DNA of 64,000 nucleotides, taken from assembly GCF_025602895.1 (NCBI RefSeq), contig NW_026516275.1:168695-232694 (forward strand). Reading direction: 5' to 3'. The notes under the pieces are model-generated. The model did no database searches and was not told the origin of the DNA. It saw nothing but the letters and a program-made list of their open reading frames with translations. Origin of the DNA: Polychytrium aggregatum. Taxonomy: Eukaryota; Chytridiomycota; Chytridiomycetes; Polychytriales. A program made the position numbers and the translations under genes. This document shows, one piece after another, positions 11,256-22,436 of this stretch (positions are counted from its first letter, which is position 1; each line of letters starts with the position of its first letter).

Positions 11256-14200
11256 ATGAACAGCTTCGGGCAGCGATGGGTTCTAGCTGTCGCCTGGACC
11301 TGCCTCGGCATCGCTTCGTGGCTCGCCCAGGCGGCCGGCATAGTCCCCACGAGCACCATCAAGATCGGACTGATCTTTCCTTATAACTCGACCAATCCAT
11401 ACATTCAACGGTGGATCGGAGGTGAGCAAATGTCGCGCCAGCAGATCGTGGTGGCATCCCCAGCACTGCTGCTCGAGATTTCCGACGCGAGTCTCACCTC
11501 ACATCGTCACAATACCGATGCCGGATCGCAATCAGTTATGGAGGTAGGCTCACGGCATCGTTACGGTGCACCTGGACAAGCACAGCACCCATTCCACGAG
11601 CGCGAGTACGCCGTTTGACCCTTGCCAAACTCCTCCATCGACCCGCTTGGACGGGCTGCAGGGCGCCGCCAGAACAGCCGAGTCGCATATCAATGTCGCT
11701 GCCAACCGCTCTGTGGTCCAACTGATAACGGGATCGAGTGGCTCAGGCGAAGGCTTCACAGCCGTGTGAGTTTGGCCTCCGGACTCGAATTGCTCGAATT
11801 GCTCGAAGCAGCTTCATTCCGACTGACTGCGATTGAAGTCTGCAGCTGCTGTACGAAAGACCAACCCCGAGCGCTCATACAGATCGACCATTCTTCCAAC
11901 TAGGATCGCTCTCTCGTATCTGTATTACTCTGGCGCCACAGCCCTGATCGGCGACATCCTTCCGCTGGTATAGTGAGCAGTAGAGCACTTTGTACCAATG
12001 CTCGCTCGGTAACTCACACTTGTTTCACCACCCAGACGACCACGATTGAGGCAGGATACACCAACGCTTTTGAGGCAGGCATCTCAACTCTCTGCAGGCT
12101 GCATATTGGCTTGTCTCGACAGCATCTTCGACAACATTTCTGACGGAATGAGTTTGCAGCTGCCGCAGGTTTCCGTATTCCCCCTGGTGGATGTGCTCGA
12201 CAACAAAGCGGCGTATCCAGTAAGTCCCAGACATGGCAGCGGCGCCATCTTGGGTGGGATCGATCGACACCGCTGATAGATCGAGTCCGCTCGGATTGGG
12301 TCGAGCCTGATGGCACCACAATTCGATTGGCTGACCTGGCAAACCCAACGGATCTGTGCTCAGTTTTATTGGCGAGCGACAGCCGGTAGTCAAGCGATTG
12401 CAAGTGCCTTGACAGGTAAGGTCCCTGCCGAACTCAGCACAGCACCCGATAACAACAGCATATGCAGGAGTGACTGACATGGTTACCTCATACTCGATCG
12501 GATTTGCATTTCCGCAGCATATGCCACCATGCAAAACTGGACATCAGTAACTGTCATATCCGGCCCTGACGTTGGCTCCCGATCGTTGCTTTCGGATATA
12601 TATCTGAAGTAAGATACTGCAGTCTGTTCAGGATGAACACGCTCCGAGATCAGCTGTGCTAATAGAAGTAACTGGCGCGCATTTTCCTTTGAAGAATGAA
12701 GACCGTTGGGATAGGCATCGATTCCTTCAACATCTTCACTGACACGAGTCTCCCACCGGAGCAGGTATTTGGTATGTCACTGGGATGAGCAGAGCGGATA
12801 CGGGGGGGGGACAGCGATGCACCGTAATAGCCCAGAATACACTGAAGTGGCCTTGGTTGGGCACTCAAGTACCGAGCCTGTATTATTCAAGGAAAGTCAC
12901 CCGGACTTTGAACTCAACCGTCTCGACGTCTGGCCATCACAGCCAATACACTCGATCAAGCTCCAGTCAGCCTCGAGAGCGTCTATGAGGGCGTGGAGTT
13001 TGTGAAGAAGCGCTCCAACATTGTCATCCTCAGCATCACCGACCCCGCGGTTGTAATGTTGTTCCTGAAGATCTCATGGTAAATTGCTTAGACTGCAGTC
13101 ATGCCACGATTTATGCCATGCTGAAATCTATGCAACCTCAGCTAACTGGCACTGAAATGCCAATAACGCACAGGTACGAGTACGGTCTTCTCGGGAGCCC
13201 GTACGTGTGGATGGGTCCGGAACTGGCCGGGGATGTCTCCCAGACCAAGGGTAAGCCAGACTTTTCTTGGCATCTGCTGTCGAGCCATGCAGACGATCGC
13301 TCTGACGAGCACGATCAGCATCCCGCGATCGACTGGCCCGTTGCTAATGTCTTTGAGTCACAGGCATCTTGGGCGATCTGTTCAACATCCAAGATTTCCA
13401 GGGATACATCCAGTTCTCAGAGTCCACTTTATTCAAGGATGCCACGGGGGGCTTTGTGGACCTCAACGGACGTCCCCTGCCAGTCAACATTTCCTTCACC
13501 GACACTCAGCTCGATGATAGGGAAACAATGTATTCTTATGCAATGTGAGGATTGCTCGTTCGCCAAGGTGAACTGCTATCCCAGGAGAGTGTCGACGAAG
13601 GCCTGACTCGTGATTTTCGACTGATTCGCCATCGAAATTCGATCAACTGGCAACCGATTGGCTGCAGGGCTACCTATGATTCCGTCAATGTGCTCGTTAA
13701 GGGAATCCAGCAGGTATGCATCGCTTGGCTGGAGCAGCCCAGGCATCCCTCCTCGAGGGGCTTCCATGTTCACCACTCGATATCGGGCACTGGGTAACAC
13801 AATCAACTCGATCTCCAGAGCATGATCTCCCCGACCCCGTTGCAGACGCTCATCGCGGATCCAATCCATTTTGCTCGGGGGCTTGACTATACCGTGTTCA
13901 AAAACACGGGATATATCGGGGCCGCAGGTCCATTCATTCTCAACAACAACGGCGAGCCTCAGTTCTCGTAGGTTTTAGCTGCGCAGCGATGATCATGTCT
14001 CGGTGGTAGCAGCATCGCAGCGGACGACATATAGCTCACCAAATCATGTGTTATCATCACAGAATCATCAAATTTCGCTCGTTTGTAAGTGAAACTACTG
14101 TGAATACCTTAGTTCCGGAGATATCCAATCTACCGAGCCACCATTATCCGCCCACCCTTCGTTGCAACCGCTTGGATGGGAGCAGGCTGGCGGAGTCGGC

Positions 14201-17200
14201 CGCCCTGAAGAGTAACGAGCTGCAGTCACATGGGAATCCGGCTCACTTGGTGCTGTTGAGCCGAACAGATCTTGATACAATTTGAGAGCGCTGACTTTGC
14301 CTGAATTCACATAAACCCACCCAGATCAGGCAGCTCAACAGAACATCGACCCTGGCTTACTACAACACTACGCAGCAGAAAGTCACTGTGATGCGTGGCA
14401 CTGGGTTTATAGGATACTCCGGAAGCGGCAAAGTAAGCGAGGGTGGCCGGTGAGCGACGTTCCTTGGGTTGGTCTCGTGATTGCACTATTTGTGTCTGAC
14501 CTGTGCTGACTGTGATGCATCAATATCAGCCACCGACATCAAGATGCGGTAGGTGGTCAAACTTGATGCGAGTGTACCAGACATATGCACCACAAGGCCA
14601 TCGGCTGACATTGGTTTGACTGTCAGACAACTGTCCGATCGGAACGATCCTGGTCGGTGGTGTCTGCATGGAATGTGGATTCAATGGTATGTTCAGAAAG
14701 CGGCTGGTGGCCTCGGCTGCAGTTTCGAGTCTGTGCATCACCGGTTGATATCCTGCAGGCCAATGCCTCGCCACTAACGTTTGCCGTTGCTCTGGCACCT
14801 TGAACCCGCTGAAACTTGCAGAACCTCAGAGCAGCTCGACAGGACACTCCCAGTACTACAACATGTCCAGCGGGACTTGCGTTGGCCCGTGCCCATACGG
14901 TAGGGTACAATCGTCGCTTCGCGTGGATCACAGCGTAAAATCCGCCGCCCGATTGGCTGTTTCTCGATCTTGACACCAATCGATATCCTACTGCAGGAGG
15001 GCGATGCGTCGATTCGTCTACAACGCCTCTACCGCAAGCCGACTATTTCCGTTTTGTCAACACTCACTACTATCGAGTATGGTTTTTGGAATGCCCAGAG
15101 GTCGGCGTGTGCTGTCCGGGAGGTGAGTGCCCATGAACGGCCGCAGTCGATGCAGGTCGGCCGCGCGTGTGTCTGTGTTGTTTGACGCCGGTGTCGAATT
15201 GCCTCTCGTGTCTGCTGCAGGAAACTGCACCGAGTCGTCGCTTTGTGCGCCCACCATGACCGGCACCTACTGTTCAAGTTGTCGTCTCAACAACACATAC
15301 AAATGGAACGGGGCTTGTGTGCCCTGCGACAGCTCAAACTGGGACATTGCTCCCATAATCAACCTGATCCTCGCCTACTCCGGAGTGGCTATCTTGATTT
15401 ATCTGAAGCCCAAGAGCGCAAACACGTTTATTTCTGATATGGTACCTGCCATCCGCAGCGGTGCCAAGCTCAGGGGTGGTCGTGCGTGTGCGCTTTGGAC
15501 GCTTTAGCATGGTAGCTTCATTCGCTAACCCTACCTGTCTGCTCATTTGGCGGTATGGCAGATCATGTTCTATCAAATTGCTACGATTATGTACTCTGAC
15601 ATGAGGACGGTGGCCGGGACCATGTAAGCACAACTGCACAGATAAATCCTGAGGGTGGCCCAATTGTCCATTTGAGTGTCGTGTGAGCGTCGCAACCAAC
15701 CTTGTTTGTGTAAGCGTCGTCGTTGTCGGTACAGCTTCTGGAGCCTCTGTTGATGCGATAATGATCATATGCACTGGTCGAAATCACACAATTAATGCAA
15801 ATGCTGGTTTGCCCAGAGTCAACATTGTTGGATTCAATCTGCAGCTTGGATCAAAATCATCCAAATGTGTCCTGCCGCTGGGCCCGCTCTCCAAATCGAT
15901 ATTCGATGCGTACTTCCAGCCGGCCATCATCATTGTCTCGTATGGCATGATCACGTTGTTTGCGTACATGTTCCGGCGGATCAAGGAGCGCAACGTGGTG
16001 ATCAAGCTGTGGTTTGAGAAGCTTGTGCCGCAGTGGCTCCAGAACTGGAATTTTTCGATCCAGGCCATGATTGCAGCCGTGGACATTATGATGTACGTCG
16101 AGAGGCCGCTGATCAATTCGAGTGAGTATATTTGCTCGCACTGGTTCAGCCGCGGCGACTATGCTGCTGCACGAGACGGTGGGATTGCTGTTGGTGCGCA
16201 TTGCTCTTGACGCTGACTCGTGCATTCGTAGGCCTTAGCTTCAACGACTGCATCAAAGTGCCGCTCAAGAACCAGTACTTGCTGCGATCAAATCCTGCTG
16301 TCGAGTGCTTTTCAACAACCCAATTCAACACAGGTGAGTTGATCCGCCCCACCAGCGGGTCTCTTCACCAATAGCGAAACGAAATATGCAACCTCGGCTA
16401 GGTATTTTTGATGGTGGCACTCGTCGTCGTCTCAACGTTTCTGACGCTTTGATGTTCTGCTGACTCGACACAGTGTTGATCCTGAGTTCCTTTGTCGCTG
16501 CATTTTTGAGCATTGGGATTCCGATCCTCGTCATGGTTGCGCTCTATCTACGCAAAGTACCGAGTATGGCTTGCGTGTCACTGCTGCTGATCAAAGTCGG
16601 AGCCCTCGAATCTCAGTGGAGGGGTGGCACTGCGACGATGGCGACGATGGCGACGATGGCTGCTTCACAGGGATGGAAGCGGCAACAGAGACTCACGCTC
16701 ACGTTCGCGTTCTGTTCCAGAAATGAGGCCCTATCTGATCTGGACCCGTCCGTGGCTCCACATTCTGTTTCGGTCATACAAGAAAAAATATCACTGGGTG
16801 TTTTTCTTTGATCAAGCCGAAAAGCCCATTCTGCTGTTGATGATGTTCTTCATCAGCCACAGTGAGTATTTTGGGCACAACAGGCTGGGCAGGCGCTCTG
16901 CATGTCGCCACAGCATGTGCATCCCATGGAGCTTGCGATAGTCACGGCAATGCAGCAGTTCGATCGGATGAGTGATTACGGGCAACTGTCTCCGAGCAGC
17001 GAGGCTTTTACTGATTCAAGTGGCAATCTCCAGCCGGCATTCAGTCGATTTGCATGATGCTGTTTATCTTTATTTCGGCGACCTTTCGCCACATTATGCA
17101 GGTAGGCTCTAAGGGAGTGACTCGTGATTGCTTCCGGACACTCGCATGCGCTTTTAGGTGGATTGCGGCACCACGTCGCGTGCACTGATTGTGATCAATT

Positions 17201-17798
17201 CCTCGCGACACAGCCATACATATCCACGCTCGATAACTACGGAAAGTCCATGTGCGAGCTCAGTCTCACGGGAATCGTCTGCCTGCGGATGTTGCGACTC
17301 ATTGCAATCAAGTCGTCGGCACGTAGTGGCTTCCTGTGGAGCAAGAGCGACGTGGCCGGAAACAAGTGGTGGACCCTCGACATGATCCTTCTGGTGATTC
17401 CTCTCACTCTTACCCCAATCAAGATCTGGGTGATGTTCAAGTCGGCAGCCCGGAATCCGACGCTCCAGCGGGCCTCCAAGAATGTCTTCAAGGCTCTCTC
17501 GGCCACCACTATGAACCTGACCCTGAGCCGAGCCGACAGCGCAAAGCAGTCGTCGCGGCTGGAAGGCAAGCTCGACACACTACCTCGTTCGGCGAGCATG
17601 GCCATCAGTAGCAAGCACTCCAGCCTCGAAGCACTCGATAACCGAAGCTCCCAGCTCCTGGTTGCCGAGGACGGCAAGTCAGGCACAAGCCACAGCCACT
17701 TCCTTCTTCCACTAAGCGCACACAGGAAGAAGCAGCTTGGATCGTCACTAAGCGATTCCGTGCCTTCGTCGTCAATGCCGAACCCGCCGGGCAGATAG
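11256..17798 (+). CDS. Receptor-like protein: ANF/periplasmic-binding-like ectodomain, Cys-rich region, 7-8 membrane helices, 27 exons
   Basis: Hand-built model of 1092 aa. Exons: 11256-11421, 11536-11543, 11662-11765, 11904-11972, 12123-12219, 12364-12415, 12518-12608, 12695-12771, 12967-13078, 13174-13250, 13364-13544, 13668-13713, 13819-13967, 14063-14084, 14325-14432, 14530-14548, 14627-14686, 14759-14899, 14997-15122, 15221-15441, 15562-15623, 15817-16121, 16232-16333, 16474-16563, 16721-16861, 17034-17101, 17214-17798; total 3279 nt, all phases consistent. A signal peptide (to AQAAG) precedes IKIGLIFPYNST, typical of type I periplasmic-binding/ANF receptor folds; ALIGDILPL, LPQVSVFPLVD and NWTSVTVISGPDVG continue that fold to about residue 455. 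Residues ~455-605 are Cys-rich (CMEC, CSSC, CVPC). Hydrophobic helices follow around 612, 680, 800-825, 860, 880, 910 and 935; the last ~140 residues are a Ser-rich cytosolic tail. Likely a plasma-membrane sensor; ligand unknown. Exons 2-5 are the least certain. Confidence 0.75.
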
Positions 17799-17877
17799 TG
17801 CGGCGCCCTCATGATGCCATTCTTTTGATGTCATCCTTATGACAACATACTCCAGATATGCTATCGTGCCTGCTTAC

Positions 17878-17883
17878 AATAAA
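17878..17883 (+). promoter_or_regulatory. Putative polyadenylation signal AATAAA
   Basis: A perfect AATAAA lies 80 bp after the stop codon of the receptor gene, at the expected distance for cleavage and polyadenylation. Inferred from motif and position only. Confidence 0.4.
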
Positions 17884-18014
17884 CACCGGAACTGCATGTG
17901 CAAGTGCGAATGCGTGGTATTTCAGCAATATAGCAGCAGACTGCACTTCCCCCCCCCAAGAGTGGATCGGGGGGCTACAAACTACAGAAAGGAGAATACC
18001 AAGTGCCTGTCATT

Positions 18015-20955
18015 CTATGGGTTTGAGCTGTTCCAAGGAGAGGGCTCTTCGTCGTCGGCAAAGAAGAACTCGCCCTCATCGGCCGCGGTAGTGGCACCCG
18101 CCGTGCTGGGCTTTCGAATATCCTTGCTTGAGCCGGCCGTTTTGATATCCGGATGCGAGGCGTACGTCGAGTCGCGATGCGATTGCTTGCGCTGGAATGG
18201 AGGCGCTGTCTTCACGACGCTGCGGCGACTGGTTGAGAGCCGAGTGGCCTGTGTCGCCGGCGGACCAGCAACATCGGGAGGGGTTGCGGCGACGTTCACA
18301 AGCGATGCTCGTTGGGAGGCTGCGGTCGAGTTCACTCTGGACGACTCTGAAACTGAGTCGACAGCATCGGGCTCTAGGGAAATGAGGAACTGGCTTCCGA
18401 TGACAGAGTCACCGCCATAGAGCTCCTGTCTGCTTGAGGCTGTGTCGTCAACCAGATCGGTGGCGATTGATGTGTTTGACTGGAAGGTGATTTCGGCTGG
18501 GAGATTCGGCTCACTTTCGACTGGGTGGGTGTCCAAAGCACAGGTTTCGTCGCCTGGCTCCATCGTGGCGTCCGGCTGGGCACTGCCGCCGATCTGGGAC
18601 GCCTCCGTTGGGATACCATCAGAAGTTGGCGAGGCGTCGGTCATGATAATGCCCGGGAGGTCAGCTGATAGCACTGGGTCTGTTGGAGAGCTTTCGGGCG
18701 AGACCTCGACAAAGGATGCTATTGGTGCCAAAATCTGGATCTTGGGCATTGTCTTGGCCCCGTAGATGTTGCTTTCGGCGATTCGTTGGGCCTGCAGCAG
18801 CCGAAGCTGCTCCCGGCGCTCACGGGCCCTCCGCTCTCGCTCCTCCTGCTCCTGTCTCCGCTGCTCCTCCAGCCTGAGGATGGTCTGGAAGTTGATTCCG
18901 TGGATGTAGCACTGGCAGCCCTGGTCTCTGGCGTTGCGGGGCCGCGGGAAAAAGTCCGAGGTGAACTCCAAGGCCATGCGCTGCTTCTGGAGTATTCGGG
19001 CAAGGTGGATCGGATCGGTGAGGTGCATGATGGCGTCGATCTTGACGTCCCAGCTCTTGATCATCTTCTTCTTGCGCTTCATAAAGACATCGAGCTCGGC
19101 CTGGCTCTGCTTCTGCAGGGTCTCGATCTTGGATTTAAACTCATCCTCCATGTGGCGCAGCTCTCGGTCCATGATGGCGTCCTCGTCCTCCTCCTCGATG
19201 GGGGTTTCGATCGACTTGGCGGACTCGGATTTGCTGGACGTGGACGAAACAAGCGAGGAGCGAGCAGAGAAGCTTTGATCAGCCCCCAGGTCATCGCTCT
19301 CCACAAGCCGGACCCCAAAGCCGCGCATGGCCTGCCGAAGGATCGTCTTTTCGGCATCTTTCCAAATGGTTGCGCTCCGCGTCTTTTCGGGGTTGGAGTC
19401 GGACACCAGCAGCTCGTCCAAAAATACAACTCGGGAGCCCCCCAGCTTTTCTCGAACGGCTTGTTTCATCCGGGCACGCTCCTTGACCCTCTGGAAATAA
19501 TCCATCTGGCTGGCGAGCTCGATATCGGTGCTGCCTTCGGCATTCTCGGCCACGGTGCTTAGGGGTCCTGGTTGCGGAGTAACGCTGGTCTCGAGGCTGG
19601 ACGGTGTGGTGGGCTTGACAGGTGGGCAAATGACATCAAGGATCTCCTCGATGTTGCTCTTCCGGGTGCGCAAGTCGTGCAGCTTGTATTCAAGCCCGTC
19701 AAAGATTTGCTTGTAAAATGCGGTGATCTGGTCGACCTTGAACTTTTCGTGCATTTCCGAGGATTTACTCTGCGGTTGTTTTGGAAAGCGTGCGAGTTAT
19801 TGAGTGGCGCTGTGCGAAAGCGCGGACCATGGTTGCTGCATGGTTGCTGCATGGTTGCTGCATGGTCGCTGCCCGGTTGACGTCCGGTCTGACTAAACAG
19901 ATATCCCGCTCCCGTGGCTTGACTCACAGCAATGACATGTTGCAAATATCAATCTCGTACCAGTAGAGCCACATCGGCAACCCCCTTCTTCTTCAGCAAA
20001 AGGAAGGCTCTTGCGGCAGCATACTCGAGACGATGCATCTCGTGCTCCATCAGAATGAGATTCCTGTTGGCGCGGTCGATGGCGAGATCCATGTCCTTTT
20101 TCTTGGAGGCGTGCTCCTTTATCTTGGACTGTATCTGCTGTTCGTTGTAGGACTAAGGGAGGGGCGGTAAGATGGAGATGCAAATGCGTTGGGAGCTGGT
20201 GCGTGGTTGCCGGCAAGAGGGGATCTCTGTCGGTCGAGAGTGTGCCGAACCTGATACTGCGAGTAGAGTTTGTCGACACCCTCTGCAAGACTCTTATGGC
20301 ACTGCTTTCGCACGCTGCGGATCTTGCGGCGGTGCTCGTTCTCGAGGACGGCCAGCTTGGACCGGACGGTCTGCTCGAGGATGCGAAAGTTTTCTTTGAG
20401 ACGCTCATTGCAGTGGACGGCCAGCATCCGGGTGGTGATGTCGAGTTCCTAAGGGCGCGGGCAGCCCAAGAAGCAGCCACAAGAAGCAACCACGAGAATC
20501 AGCCACGAGACGCAACCGCAAGAAGAGCCACATGGCCGGTAGTTGTGTTTAGATACACTGATGGATACAGTTTGGCATGCACCACAGCGGTCCAGCCCAC
20601 AAATGCCACGGACAGCAGAATGGGGTGCCGTCGTTGGAGCCCTGTGAGAACAGATCCGGCCGAGTACCTCGTGGAACTTTGCGGCCATCTTTTCGACGAG
20701 CTTCAGATCGAGAATGTCGTCGTCGACCTGGGTGGCGCTGTCGATGAAGGACCTGCCCATGCGGATGTACTCCTCGCGCTCGTCCAGAAGCTCCTCCCAC
20801 ACACGGCCGAGCAGGCTGAGGTTCTCGACCTTGCGGGCCTCTGCGATTCCAGCCAGGCGGCGTGCAAAGACTTTGGCCCGGGCCATGGAGGTGAAGTTGC
20901 CAGCCATCGGCTTGGGCGTGGGAAGCAGGTCGGATAGACGGGAAAATGCAGACAT
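18015..20955 (-). CDS. Coiled-coil protein of unknown function, 4 exons
   Basis: Exons on the minus strand: 20668-20955, 20251-20448, 19961-20152 and 18015-19769, all in phase 0, giving 810 aa. I do not recognise the family. The N-terminal ~230 residues are predicted helical and charged, with heptad-like stretches (LEQTVRSKLAVLENEHRRKIRSV; MEHEMHRLEYAAARA). A second long coiled coil lies near residues 400-590 (DRELRHMEDEFKSKIETL; RLEEQRRQEQEERERRARER). The C-terminal ~220 residues are Ser/Thr/Pro-rich and look disordered. No membrane segment or signal peptide. It is divergent with the PTP gene and converges with the receptor gene. Size and composition would suit a cytoskeletal or ciliary scaffold, but that is inference. 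Intron 3 holds an 11-bp tandem repeat. Confidence 0.82.
19828..19871. repeat. Four tandem copies of an 11-bp unit inside an intron
   Basis: Unit catggttgctg repeated four times with one change in the last copy, in the third intron (19770-19960) of the coiled-coil gene. Confidence 0.9.
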
Positions 20956-22436
20956 GTTGCTTGCACGATGATGGAAGGATGCACGGTTGCCTGGCTGGCG
21001 AGTTTGAGTGTGGATGAGGAAGGACAGCGACGGGCAATGATGGACAGCAAAAGGCAGGGTATCGACGGGGTTGAAGCCGGACGAAGGAGCCGGCATCCCA
21101 CGGATGCGTATGAGTGTGGGGAAGTTTGGGGAGGGAGCCGCTTCCCTCGACATCAGGCTGCTTCGCAATCAGAGGTATGCCCATATGTCAAGGACCCCCG
21201 ATTGCAGTGGCCAGCCAAGAGGGAGCGAGCACTGAACTGGATGATGGCTGCCGGTGCAAGCTGCATGGCATGCAAGGCATGCATGGCATTCAAGGCATGC
21301 ATGGCATTCAAGGCACTCCCAGGATGAATGCTTGCGACAGGATGCGTCCAGGGCGGATACCCGTTGCCGCTGCCTTGTCTGCACCAGCAAGGCGACCCCA
21401 CGCGAGTCTGGAATCGGCAGGCGCCGGTTTCTTTTTTGGGGTTGTTGGCAACAAGGCCCATTGCTCCGGGCCCACAGCCACAGTCTGTGTGGTGTTGAAG
21501 TTGCAGCAGACCTTCTGCTGGACATTGCAGCGTTACGAGATCGTCGCCGATAAATGCACTATTTTCATCTGAGGATGTGCGGTTGGAGAGCGTCGCTCGA
21601 TCGAACTGCCCCGCTGTGCTTGCGCAATCGTCGTGCTATTCCGGTCTCGCACTTGTGCTGGGTTGTGCTTCGTTGTCTGCTTGTGCTGCTTGTGCTGCTT
21701 GTGCTGGTGTCTGCTTGTGTCTGCTTGTGTTGCTTTCTGCTGCCCGGCACTTTCCGGCTGCACTCCTGGCTTGGTTGGCGATGCGACTTGCTGGCCCTCG
21801 TCGGTCGTCTCTGCTCGCATCCGATTCACCCAATTCATCCTGAGCGCCGTCGGCCTCCGCCAGACTTCCTCCTCTGCGACCCAGTGCAGCCCGCAGCCCA
21901 GCTCGCAGCCCAGCTCGCAGCCCAGCCGCTCAGTAGCCCCCCTCTGTGTGTCTGCAGTGGCAGTCCCGTTTCTTCCCCCACCCGGCCTGCCCTTGCTGTC
22001 ACCCGCGACCAGGATCGCCTCTTGCATTGGCATCCCAGGCACCAAGGCTCCAAGGCAAGAACGCACTTCTTTCGTCCTGGGTCATCTTGGGTCATCCGTC
22101 GAGCTGCCCATCTTCCTGTCGGACCATCGCTCCGTCCTCTCCTCGGGACACCGATCCGGTACTCCCCACAGAAGGGCGTCCGTGGCAGCCGCAGAATCCT
22201 CATCGAAAGTAGCATACTGTCTCTCCAACGCCGCCCGCCAAAGCCAAAGCCAAAGTCAAAGCCAGTTTCCTCGCTGCTGTCTGCAAACCTCTTGTTCCAG
22301 GGCACCGTCGGCGTCTCGCATTCCACCTGCGCCTTCTCTCTCGCTCCTGCCATCATCGTCCGGGCCTGTGCCTCCACGTTCGTTGGCCGCAGCGGCTGTG
22401 GCTCTCATCCCCCCCCCCAAGCCAAAAACAGAAAAT
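20956..22436. other. Divergent promoter region between coiled-coil and PTP genes
   Basis: About 1.5 kb without a supported gene. It contains several low-complexity tracts: an 18-bp tandem at 21262-21317, gcttgtgct/gtctgcttgt repeats at 21680-21745, cagcccagctcg repeats at 21888-21930 and aaagcc repeats at 22238-22262. Long open frames here reflect C-rich composition and repeats rather than conserved protein. Confidence 0.5.
21262..21317. repeat. 18-bp tandem repeat (about 3 copies)
   Basis: Unit tgcatggcattcaaggca in about three head-to-tail copies, the first with a variant centre, in the divergent promoter interval. Confidence 0.85.

Noticed and set aside
17102-17213. Coding use of GTGGATTGCGGC near 17159 in the receptor gene
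   Set aside because: That frame does not connect to the last exon; treating 17102-17213 as one intron keeps phase and joins two hydrophobic segments sensibly.
20449-21168. Extended open frame beyond exon 1 of the coiled-coil gene
   Set aside because: A donor at 20667 and acceptor at 20449 give a phase-0 join and continue the helical pattern; read-through has no such pattern.
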